A stretch of 35,210 bases of DNA from Priapulus caudatus (taxonomy: Eukaryota; Priapulida; Priapulimorpha; Priapulimorphida; Priapulidae): the NCBI RefSeq assembly GCF_000485595.1, contig NW_014577104.1, positions 21,952 through 57,161 of the forward strand, read 5' to 3'. Each line of letters begins with the position of its first letter. The first letter of the stretch is position 1. Of the stretch, positions 10,894 to 20,299 are shown one piece after another. The translations under genes were made by a program, and so were the position numbers. The notes below the pieces were generated by a model. It ran no database searches. It was not told where the DNA came from and was given only the letters and a program-made list of their open reading frames with translations.

Positions 10894-11525
10894 CTCAAAT
10901 CGGGCCGTACTCGATGTTACTCGAGATACAAGGTTTGAGTCTTCAAAGTGGTGTGAACTCATTCTCTCTAACTTTCAATCAACGGCTACTAGCTCCGATA
11001 ACTAAGTTTTACACTCCCCAAAACATGTCCTCTTGATGATGTTACATGTCAGACATCGACAACGTCCGGTCATCGTGGTTCGTTTATACAATTGCATTAC
11101 TACAGTATTTATCACTTTTGAAACGCTCTTGTAGTTACATCCAAACTGCTTTCGTAATTACACTAACACGCTCTCGTAGTTCACTTCAAACGCTCTCGTA
11201 GTTTACCTCAACCGCTCTCGTTTTAAAGTTTACACCCAAGCTCTCGTAGATCCTACACTCAAACGTTCTCGTAGTTTACACCCAAACGTTGCTCGTAGTT
11301 TAGCACTCAAACTCCTCTCGTAGGTTTACATCCCAAACGCCTCTCAGTTAGTTACCATCCAAACGCTCTCGTAGTTACATTGAAACGTTACTCGTAATGT
11401 TACCACTCATCAACGCCTCTCGTAAGTTTACACTCCAAAGGACGCTCTCGTTAGTTAACACTTAAGACGCTCTTTCGTAACGTTTACCATCCAAAACGCT
11501 GCTGGGCGTAGTTACACCCAAATCA
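10894..11525 (+). repeat. Noisy tandem satellite, about 22-23 bp unit
   Basis: More than twenty irregular repeats of a unit whose core is CGCTCTCGTAGTTTACAC followed by TCAAA or CCAAA. Clear units lie around 11165-11220 and 11260-11480. Unit length varies by one to three bases through apparent random insertions. Related fragments are scattered in 7300-9170 and in the reverse complement at 15350-17200. Confidence 0.8.
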
Positions 11526-12340
11526 CAAGTGCATACGTAACTAGCAGCCCACCGCACGCACGCATCAGTTTAACCCGTTGCACTGGCGAACCAACAATTA
11601 AATATACGTTTATGCTGTTGATTGGCTATATCCTAACATAATCCCTGACTAAAGTGCCCATCCAGTGAAAATGATTAACGGTTTGACATAGTTGTATATC
11701 ATCGAAGGAGGGCTTCATTAAAAAATATTTTCCACATTCGAAACACGCAAGCATCAACTAGATCGAGTGTCGATCAAGTTCGTGTTACATTTTTTCTTGT
11801 TTCTGGAGAAAAAAACTACCGCGGCGAGAGTGTTGTCTGTTAAGTCACGCTTTTCTAGCTCTACTGCTATGTGTGCGTTTCGTGCTCCTCCCCCCTCCCC
11901 GCTGCTGCCGCCGCCACGGCCACGCCGCTTGGGTCGATCTTGTTTGTCTCTGCTGGACAGGAGTAAGATCTCTGCTTTAAGTTCAGTTATTCTGGGATCC
12001 CATCGGTTTACTAGGATTACTCTAGCATAATCACACGCCGCACGGCTTTATTCCGCCTGCGCTGCCTCTTGCCGTACTGCTGCATTAGACCAGCAACAGC
12101 TCGTTAGCAGCCTGGCTGCTATATTAGGTGATACCTGATAGATACAATAATGTACTCCAAACCCGGAGGATCGGTTTACCTGCTACTGGCTGCCCGTTGT
12201 AGCTCTAGAACTATTAGGCTTATCGGCTCTGACACATGCAGCACTGCCCCATGCCTGGCCTATCAATTCTGAGTAGGCCGTGTGCATGCTGGGTCTGTGA
12301 ATGAGAGGTGGGGGGAATGTTAATTACAAGATATTTGTGC
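11526..12340. other. Stretch with no recognised gene
   Basis: Moderately GC-rich in places (11870-12130). An 87-residue open frame at 11767-12030 has basic and proline-rich composition without a known domain, and I do not call it a gene. No other copy of this stretch is visible in the window. It could be part of a larger mobile element whose other end is the TIR block that follows. Confidence 0.4.
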
Positions 12341-12660
12341 AATAAAATTTATTTTAATTTTAATTTTAATTTGACAGACAGTATTCACTTGCGTACGTGT
12401 GAACGCGCCGACTCAAACCGGCCCGAGCCAAATTTGGCCCGAGCCAAATCTAGCCCATTTGGCTCGAGCCAAATCATGACCGTGTGAACGCGACTATAGA
12501 GGTGGGCATATGTTTCCATTAGACAGACTGATCGCGTGACGTCAGTGTACGTCACGCGCGAACTCGGCTATCTCCGAAGTTGAATGCATGTACGCATACA
12601 GCCTGCTGATGGTTGCGCATGCATCAGACTTTTCGTATATATTAAAGAATGATGCAAAAA

Positions 12661-12696
12661 CCCTAACCCTAACCCTAACCCTAACCCTAACCCTAA
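12661..12696. repeat. Interstitial telomeric repeat, (CCCTAA)6
   Basis: Six perfect copies of CCCTAA, the complement of the metazoan telomere hexamer TTAGGG, preceded by AAAAA and followed by TTAA. It sits inside the TIR element and is conserved with the same copy number at 17961-17996. Confidence 0.95.
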
Positions 12697-12835
12697 TTAA
12701 ATTTCATTAACACTAATAAATTTAATTTATTTAAAAAAAAGGAATGTAAAATTGTAAATAAATCATGTAAATATTTGCGTTAATTGGGTAAAAAATAAAG
12801 AATAGAAAAATAAAAAAATAAAAAAATGTAAACAG

Positions 12836-12906
12836 ATGGGATTCGAACCAACGACCTACAGAAGTAACGGCCGCCGGCGTACGAGCGAGGCTACTCAGCG
12901 TCTTTA
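12836..12906 (-). other. tRNA-like sequence inside the TIR element (not a functional tRNA)
   Basis: On the minus strand GGTTCGAATCC (12839-12849) is a perfect RNA polymerase III B box and T-loop motif. About 30 bases upstream, TAGCCTCGCTCG is a weak A-box match. Acceptor and T-stem pairing is incomplete, so I call it a tRNA-derived, SINE-like relic rather than a tRNA gene. Confidence 0.55.
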
Positions 12907-13268
12907 GAAAATTTATTATAAAAAAAATAGCCACTGACGTCACACTGACGTACACTGACGTCACGCGATCAGCCGGCTTAATGGAAACATATATCCACCG
13001 AATAGGTGCAAGCGTTTCCACACGCTGTTTTTTTCAGAGTATGCCTTTTAATGGGACAAATAGGGCAATAGAGGGCGTGGGGAGTACCTTTGCCCCCCCT
13101 ACAGGAAATGTCCTGCGTATTTGCCCCCCTACAGAAAATTTCCTGCGTACGGCCTTGGCAGAGTCTGATTGGTTGGAATTACATGCATGCTTGTAACTTT
13201 ACATACACGCGTTTAATTATTTGTAAGACTTTGTCTGATTGGTTGGAATTACAAGCATGCATGTATCA

Positions 13269-13391
13269 AATGTACCACTAGCTTCTATTCATCAGAAGGA
13301 GATGGGAGACAAGAAGGCACAGAATGGTAGCGACAATCCCAAGTGCGAGGGAGACACGTTGACTGAAGCGACCGAAGACGAAGAAACGTAG
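13269..13391 (+). pseudogene. Displaced 3' part of UNC93A-like exon 4 (copy 1 tail with stop)
   Basis: Starts abruptly inside exon 4 (AATGTACCACTAGC), directly after the TIR block, with no splice acceptor. It encodes NVPLASIHQKEMGDKKAQNG and on through KCEG to a TAG at 13389-13391. It is identical to copy 1 over the shared 80 bases. It differs from copy 2 at two tail positions and agrees there with the inverted fragments upstream of the gap. It is therefore the missing end of copy 1, separated from it by about 7.7 kb. Confidence 0.85.
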
Positions 13392-14316
13392 AAGTGCAGC
13401 CACTAAATTCTTTGGTTTTCTTCGGCCTCGACAAGCATAAGAAACAAAAAATCTCGCATGACTTCAAATCTGAACAAAAAATCTTGCTTTTTGTTTCGCA
13501 CTTTATATAAGAGAATTTGGTGCAGAATGGACGGCTTTGGTAATACCAGTTGACGGTGGTAGTTCCATTTTTAATTAATTCATCATTAAATTCATCAAAG
13601 AATAAATATTTTAATAACCCTAGCCGACTGTCGATCTGCACATCATAATATTTTATGCAATCTGATTGAAAGTTTAAAGTCCATTTTGACTCTACCTTCT
13701 CAAAACAGCTTCGCCATTGTAGTAAATGCGTTTTTAAAAAGCGTCTTGTTTTTCATTGTGACACCAAACGGATGACGATAGATCAAGAAATGACAGCTCG
13801 GGTGTAGAGGAGCTGCACAGTGGCTGTGGAGCTGTTGAATCGAAGTACTACAGCCATTAACTAGTCGATGAAGATTCGCGTTGGGAAACGATGGTTAAAA
13901 AGGGAAGCATACATACAGCAATGATCATACTTGGGGTCGGAGCTATATGATGATATATATGAGGCGTGATAACTAATTGATGAATGTAATGATTAAAGAA
14001 ATGCCAAAACACGGCGAGGATCGAGGATGGTCGGTTTCTGGCCTGTGTATGAAATGAATGTTTATAAAAAAAATGAGTCAAACATTGATATAATGGTTTT
14101 ATTATGCGTACTTTCCTTGCCGAGCTATTATTATTATTACTATTACTATATACTCCAACAATCTTGCAGCTGCTCCCATCTGTATCATGTAGTGGCTGAT
14201 GCAGGTATTGTTCATAATTGAACTCTCAATTCATCTATTCATCTCAGCAAAATATGCATGCCCTCCTGGTTATTGCTGCTTATAGCTCGGTCAAGCTAAA
14301 CAAAAGCTAATACTTC
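13392..14316 (+). other. 3' UTR of UNC93A-like copy 1 (displaced)
   Basis: Homologous to the region after the copy 2 stop (21989-22780) with moderate divergence. It is present twice more in inverted form at 5933-6898 and 10229-10893. It includes AATAAA at 13601-13606, aligned with AATAAA at 22191-22196 in copy 2. It ends at a sharp transition to CT-rich sequence. Confidence 0.7.
13601..13606 (+). promoter_or_regulatory. Candidate polyadenylation signal of copy 1
   Basis: AATAAA about 210 bases after the stop codon, at the same aligned place as in copy 2. Conservation between the two copies supports function; no cDNA evidence is available. Confidence 0.5.
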
Positions 14317-15345
14317 TCTCTTCTCCCCTTCCTCCTTTTCCACCAGCTTTTCCACCTCCTCCACAACCTTCTCTCTTCTCTCCCTCCTCCTCCACCAGCT
14401 CCCTTCTCCCCCTTCTTATCCTTTTCTCTCCTTAACTCCACGCCTGCCTACCTCGCACGCAGCTCCATTCTCCCCCTTCTCTTGTCCCCTTCCTCCTTCT
14501 GCGCGACCAAAGCTTCTCCAGCGTCCTTCTTTCTCCACCAGCTATCTCCCCCTGCCTCCACCACCTTCTCCCTTCCTCCGGCCTCGCTCCACTTCTCCGC
14601 ACCACGTTCCTCCGCTTGTCCTCCTTCTGCCACGCACTCTTTTTCCCGTTCTCCCCGTTCCTCCTTCGGCCATCCAGGCTTCTTCCTCCTCCTTCTCCAC
14701 CACCTCTCTCTTCTCGCCCTTCCTCCTTCTCACACGCAGCTTCTCCCTTCCCTCCCTTCATCCACTCAACATTGCTCTTGCCTTTGGCTTGTCCCCTCCT
14801 CTACGATCCACGCAGCCTCACGTTCCTGCCGCTCCTTATTCCCTCTGCCCTTCTCCCCCCTCTCTCCATACCAGCTGCCCTTCTCCCCCTCCTGCTCTCA
14901 TACCATCTTCTCCACACAGCATTCTGCCCCGCCGCTCCTTCTCCCAACCAGCTTCTGCCTCCTCCTCCTTCTCTACACCGTCTGCCGCTTCTCGCCCTTC
15001 GCTCCTATTTCGCACCAGCTTTTCCCAGTCCTCCATCGCCACACGCTTCCTCTTCTTACTCTCGCCTCCGCCTCCACCTAGCTCGCACTTTTCCCCCTTC
15101 TTATGCCCGCTTCTCCTTCCTCGCCTCCTCCTCCTCCACCAGCCCCTTGCTCCCCGCTCGCTTCTGCTCCTTCTCCACGCAGCTTCTTCCCGTCATCCCA
15201 CCACCTTTCTCCCTTACTGCTTCTTCCCGCGCCTGCGCTGCTTCTCCACGCAGCTTCTCGGCTCCCTCCTGACTATCTTCTTCCACCGACCGCGGCTTCT
15301 CACTTCTCTGGGGCCCATTCCTTCCTTTCTCCGGGACACGCAGCT
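14317..15345. repeat. CT-rich minisatellite (complement of the GA-rich blocks)
   Basis: Pyrimidine-rich tract beginning CTTCTCTCTTCTCCCCTTCC, with repeated CTCCACCAGCTTCTCCC-like units. From 14733 on it is the exact reverse complement of the end of the left arm. Long Ser/Pro/Leu frames here (14482-15081, 14616-15272, 14789-15376) are low-complexity artefacts. Confidence 0.85.
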
Positions 15346-17604
15346 TCTCGTGGCGCTAGAGAACGTCTATTCGTAGCGCTTATCACTCTTCACGGAGAGA
15401 CTTGCTCTCTCATTACTTGTACTGCCACCTGCACCATGGCCGAGATGGCTGCTTGCGCGAGGCGTGCTGTAATGAGCTATCCACATTGACTCGTTTGACG
15501 CGTGTACACCTGCTTCTATCCACGAATTTGCCCTACTACTTTCAGCGTTCGTAACCCTCACGATATAGCGGATTCTCCCCTTGTCCTCGTCTCGTGCTCA
15601 ATCCTAACGGAGAGCAGGCTTTGTTCAGTGCTGCACACTCTTAGCAGTGAAAGCACCGTTTGAGTGTACAAACTCTTTCTGCTACGAAAGAGCGTCTTGA
15701 GCTGTTGCTCACAACCGCCCTTTTACGTATTCATTGCTCCGAAAGCAGCCGACTTTTCTGCCGGCTTATCTCCCGTATACTACGAAACGTTTGACGTCGG
15801 CTATCCACTCCGTTACTGCAAACACGCACGCTTCAATGGACCTCGTCGCCTCCTCTGGCTTCTCGTGTAACACCAGCAGTATCTCGCTTTGGAGGTAATT
15901 GTTTTCACTATGCTCAAACACTCGCTCCGCGTTTCTCGGAGTGTAAACTTACAGACGAGCGTAGTTGCATGCTCTGTGGATACTTTATCCGCTACCACTT
16001 GGCCTGTCATCTGTCATGTAACACACCTATGACGCCGTCTTCTGGCGCTTCGCTCAATTCTCTTACCGTAACACGAAGTGCTTGAGGCCGGTACTTCACA
16101 CCACTTGCGAGAGCCACCCACCGTTGGCTCGTGTATACTACGAAGAGCGTTCGAGTGTAAGCCTTAAACTGACCGGAGGCGCTTTGCCGTTAAGTAACGT
16201 CACGGTATCAGGCGTCCTTATCGAGTGGTAGATCTGACACGAGAGCCTGTCTCGTTTGCGCAAGTCGCGTAACTCACTAGATGCGCTTCTCCACCGTTGG
16301 TTAGCTTTCATACCTGGCCTTCTAATCTTCCCTTTCCTATTAGCTCTGAACCAGCACTCAGCGTCCAAACCCTTGTGATCAGTCAACTTCACCGAGAACC
16401 TGTCCTCATGCATTCGGAAGGTCTTATCAAGCTCTCCGCTAGAAGTAGACGGCTTGTGTATCTTCTTGGCGTCCTAGTCAACCCTACCACGGCATCTTCG
16501 AGCGTCTCTTTGAGTCGCGCAAATAACTTCTCATGTACGAGAGAAACGGTCCATGCTTACTACCGTGCGGGATAATCCTACCTGCCTAGCACTCGCTTCA
16601 GCGGTGCTGTGTAACTACGGGTTGCTCTGCCGTCGCCTGCAGACGTCGTTTTGCTCGCTGTACACACTCAGGGAGGCCGGAGAGCGCGCTGTTTGAGTGG
16701 TGAATCTACGCAAAGCGTTTTTTTTTATAACACATTGACCCTACGTTCAAACTTCTGACCACATGAGGAAGGATCGCTTGCGGTGATGTACACATAGACG
16801 ATATGGATTTCGTGAGTCGTTTGCGAATCAGGTCGTAAACCTAGCGAATAGCGCGGAAGGTTACATTGCATGTAGTGATTAAAACACTCCCGGACAATAC
16901 GCACGAAGTGGGAGCGTGTCACGAGTAGTTAACTAACTGCAGAAGTTACGGTCCTGATGAGTTTCGCTTGAGTTGTGAACTTAGCAAGTAGTATAGGGGC
17001 GTCGGCTTGGTTATTGTCTATTCACACACGGCATGCTCTTTTACTGGGTGAACCCGCGCAGCTCTAATTAGCGAGCGCCAGTGCCAGGATTTGGACTCTG
17101 AGCCGACCCGTAGTTCGTGTCAACGTGAACGCGGGACGCGTAAAACGTTGGAGTAGTAACTTACGAGAGCGGTTTTTGGCTCCGAGCTTCTTAGAGTGGA
17201 TGTAGACCTCCGGAGCCATGATTTAATCGCTCCCACAGGAGAAATTCCGAAAGCACGGATCGTCGGTTGAGAGCCAGGCCCGAGCCAATATGTTAGTCAT
17301 AGCCACTGCCACCAAGCTTTCGGCGAGCGGTGAGCAGGTAGAATCGGTTGGAAACTTATGGAGTAATAAAAAGTATATAACTTTTATACAGTTTTATATT
17401 GGAGAAATTCAAAAACCAGTTGATTTAAAAGTTGCCGAAAATCAGAGGTATAAATTCGAAAAATTTTGATGCAGGATGCACGTTTCAAGATAGATAATAA
17501 ACTCGGATACGTAAGGTTAAACTCAACGGCTGCCATTTCAATCGCGACATACTGCCAGATGGTTAATCTTGTGATCGGGCTACAGTGATGATATTTAAGT
17601 TTGA
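14733..17604 (-). repeat. Right arm of the perfect 2,872-bp inverted repeat
   Basis: Exact reverse complement of 6924-9795, separated from it by 4,937 bp. It ends at 17604, where the sequence passes without a gap into GCAATAAAATTTTTT, the start of direct repeat D2. The left arm at the same point meets the N gap, so the two arms share one defined boundary. Confidence 0.95.
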
Positions 17605-17800
17605 GCAATAAAATTTTTTAATTGTTAATTTTAATTTTGACAGAAAGTATTCGGACTTGGCCATTGATACGTGTGAACGGCGGTTTGTGATCGCGACGTC
17701 AAACCGGCCCGAGCGCAATTTGGCGCGGCGAGCCAAATTCTAGGCCATTTGGCTGCGGAGGCGCAAAAATCATGAAACCGTGTGAAGCGCGATATTAGAT

Positions 17801-18279
17801 GGTGGGCATATGTTTCCATTAGACAGACTGATCGCGTGACGTCAGTGTACGTCACGCGCGAACTCGGCTATCTCCGATGTTGAATGCATGTACGCATACA
17901 GCCTGCTGATGGTTGCGCATGCATCAGACTTTTCGTATATATTAAAGAATGATGCAAAAACCCTAACCCTAACCCTAACCCTAACCCTAACCCTAATTAA
18001 ATTTCATTAACACTAATAAATTTAATTTATTTTAAAAAAAAGGAATGTAAAATTGTAAATAAATCATGTAATTATTTGCGTTAATTGGGTAAAAAATAGA
18101 GAATAGAAAAATAAAAAAATAAAAAAATGTAAACAGATGGGATTCGAACCAACGACCTACAGAAGTAACGGCCGCCGGCGTACGAGCGAGGCTACTCAGC
18201 GTCTTTAGAAAATTTATTATAAAAAAAATAGCCACTGACGTCACGCGATCAGCCGGCTTAATGGAAACATATATCCACC
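17801..18279. mobile_element. MITE-like TIR element, copy D2
   Basis: 479 bp, with the same GGTGGGCATATGTTTCC and complementary right end as the D1 copy. It includes (CCCTAA)6 at 17961-17996 and the tRNA-like B box at 18140-18150 (minus strand). One TGACGT-containing 20-bp unit present in the D1 right end is missing. Confidence 0.7.
17961..17996. repeat. Interstitial telomeric repeat, (CCCTAA)6
   Basis: Same six-copy array and flanks as at 12661-12696, inside the second TIR element. Confidence 0.95.
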
Positions 18280-18459
18280 GAATAGGTGCAAGCGTTTCCA
18301 CACGCTGTTTTTTTCAGAGTATGCCTTTTAATGGGACAAATAGGGCAATAGAGGGCGTGGGGAGTACCTTTGCCCCCCCTACAGGAAATGTCCTGCGTAT
18401 TTGCCCCCCTACAGAAAATTTCCTGCGTACGGCCTTGGCAGAGTCTGATTGGTTGGAAT

Positions 18460-18632
18460 TACATGCATGCTTGTAACTTTACATACACGCGTTTAATTAT
18501 TTGTAAGACTTTGTCTGATTGGTTGGAATTACAAGCATGCATGTATCTTTACATACACGCATTTAATTAATTACGTGCATGCTTGTAACTTTACATACAC
18601 GCATTTAATTAATTAAAGGCATGCTTGTAAAG
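18460..18632 (+). repeat. Minisatellite, about 42-bp unit
   Basis: Three successive units of GCATGC(T/A)TGTA..CTTTACATACACGC followed by (A/G)TTTAATTAATT, plus a partial fourth. D1 contains only the first unit and the start of the second. The D1/exon 4 junction therefore falls inside this minisatellite. Confidence 0.8.
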
Positions 18633-19345
18633 ACGAGCCTGATCTGCTGTCATAGGCATTACCCTAGTCATGGCCCCGTTGCGGATGGACTTTAATACAT
18701 CTCCAGATAAATAATGAGTATATATATACATATATAACACGAAGAGAGAAGTGTAGATAGAGACAGAAATGCCCAGTAAAAAAAAAAAAATTGTCGGTAA
18801 GGATTGATCAAGGTCAGAATTACGTTTTATCGCACGTTTATCACAGTCCATTACCGTTTGGCCTTTAATATTTATTCATTTTATCGGTAGCCGGGATACA
18901 AAGATGTTATTTGTGTTTTCTGCACGTTCATATTTGAGTTAGATATCAAGAGTATATAAAATCCATGCAATCGGGGGGTTGAACACATAGGGGGTTTATT
19001 GCACCCCATCCACGTCCAGGAATGCGAGCACAAAGGCACGCCAACACTGGCACCGACCTGATAAACAGCACATGATCATATACCTGGTTCAATCACGGTT
19101 TGGTACATTTACGGTAAATACTGACCAATCAAGGCAGGGTTCGTCGAAACCTAACCTATGCTACAGCTTGCAAGATTTCAGATCATTGACTCTTTATGTA
19201 GCTACACTGTCATGGCTAGTGTGAAAGAAGGCATAATAGCATAATATGCTATATTATATACGTATCAGTTTTGAGCCAAGCTTCAGCGATCTTCTAAGTT
19301 GCTACATGGACCGTTTTCTGTTAAATTGTAAATGGTAGAATTAAC
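18633..19345. other. Region upstream of UNC93A-like copy 2
   Basis: Contains a dispersed repeat shared with copy 1 intron 2: GTTGCGGATGGACTTTAATAC near 18678, and TTAGATATCAAGAG near 18940 against TTAGATATCAGGAG near 3608. It also has an AT-dinucleotide run near 18720-18735 and an A11 run at 18779. The promoter and 5' UTR of copy 2 should lie in the last few hundred bases, but no clear core promoter motif is visible. Confidence 0.5.
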
Positions 19346-20299
19346 ATGCCTGAGAAACTCTCGAAGATGAATAAAGAGGCGAGCATTGCGCATCAAAAGA
19401 TGAGACCGGAAGGAATATATCACGTGGATGAAATAGACGATAGATCTCGACGGAAGTTGCGATTAAAAATTATAAAGAACCTACTGATTGTAGGTTTTGC
19501 CTTCATGTTGCTGTTCACGGCATACCTCGCCGTACAGAATCTGCAGAGTAGCTTGAATGCAGAGGCGGGACTTGGTACGGCGTCGCTCAGTGTGATCTAC
19601 ATCGGATTAATTCTTTCATGCTTGTTCGTCCCTGTTCCACTCATGGATATGCTCGGCTGTAAGTGGACCATATGCCTCTCGATCTTGTGTTACTCTCCTT
19701 ACATGGCGGCCAACTTCTATGCCAGCTGGTGGACCTTAATGCCAACTGCCTTCATACTTGGGGTGGGAGGAGCACCGCTCTGGGCAGCCAAATGCACCTA
19801 TCTTTCTCAGATAGCATCCGATTACGCAGATCTAACGAAACAGAGCCGTGAAGCTGTCATTTCAATGTTTTTTGGCGTGTTCTTCATGTTCTTTCAATCC
19901 GGTCAGATCTGGGGAAATCTGATTTCGGCGAGCATCTTCAAAACTGACATCGTGGACAGAGACGTAGATGAAGAGGAAATAACTGATTGCGGAGTCCATT
20001 TTTGTCCTGACCATGTTTTAAACAACACTAACTTAGAAAGGCCACATGACAACCAAGTGTATTTGCTCTTCGGAATTTACACTGGGTGTTCATTAGCTGC
20101 TGCTGCCGTCGTTGCCATTTTCTTCGACCAGCTTGAACAGGATGTCACCAGGATGAGTAAAACCAGTGGCTTTAAACTAGATTTTAGTCTTTTGCCCGAC
20201 ACTTTCAAACACCTGAGACACTTAAATCAGCTGCTTCTGATTCCACTGACTATCTATAGCGGCATTGAAGAGGCGTTTGCAGCAGCCGAATTTACAAAG
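19346..20299 (+). CDS. UNC93A-like copy 2, coding exon 1
   Basis: 318 codons, ending FTK before the donor GTACGC. The sequence KNLLIVGFAFMLLFTAYLAV opens the first helix. LAVQNLQSSLNAEAGLG and LGCKWTICLSILCYSPYM follow. Acidic residues are concentrated in the loop before DCGVHFC. Confidence 0.92.

Larger units (their letters stand above)
12501..12999. mobile_element. MITE-like element with ~50-bp terminal inverted repeats, (CCCTAA)6 and tRNA-like core (copy D1)
   Basis: Left end GGTGGGCATATGTTTCCATT and right end AATGGAAACATATATCCACC are imperfect inverted repeats. The pairing continues inward through CTGATCGCGTGACGTCAGTG and its complement. The element is 499 bp, too short for a transposase, and non-autonomous. 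Inside are (CCCTAA)6 at 12661-12696, AT-rich filler, and a tRNA-like segment at 12836-12906 read on the minus strand. I cannot define a target-site duplication. The superfamily is unknown to me. Confidence 0.7.
12341..13268 (+). repeat. Direct repeat D1 containing a telomere-motif TIR element
   Basis: Begins GCAATAAAATTTATTTTAAT and runs to GCATGCATGTATC, where it is fused to the exon 4 fragment. It matches 17605-18546 in the same orientation. The first ~160 bp align only with many indels in the second copy, while 12501-13268 is nearly identical. Inside, 12457-12474 (ATTTGGCTCGAGCCAAAT) is a perfect 18-bp palindrome, set between two copies of CGTGTGAACGCG (about 12400 and 12481). The last 200 bp hold two units of a TTTGCCCCCCTACAG motif and two units of GTCTGATTGGTTGGAATTAC. 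Confidence 0.85.
17605..18546 (+). repeat. Direct repeat D2 containing the second telomere-motif TIR element
   Basis: Same orientation as 12341-13268. Up to about 17800 the copies differ by many one-base insertions, for example around GGCCCGAGC and ATTTGGCTGCGG, so the 18-bp palindrome of D1 is broken here. From 17801 on they are nearly identical except for a 20-bp loss in the right TIR. Confidence 0.85.

Noticed and set aside
10894-11525. CRISPR array
   Set aside because: The units are contiguous 22-23-bp satellite repeats with no unique spacers, in an animal genome.
11767-12030. 87-residue open frame as a small gene
   Set aside because: No recognisable domain, no splice or start context, biased Arg/Pro/Ser composition, and located in a rearranged repeat region.
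12661-12696. (CCCTAA)6 as a chromosome end
   Set aside because: Only 36 bp, flanked on both sides by non-telomeric DNA and repeated identically 5.3 kb away inside a TIR element.
12836-12906. A functional tRNA gene
   Set aside because: The B box is perfect but the A box is weak and the acceptor and T stems do not pair fully.
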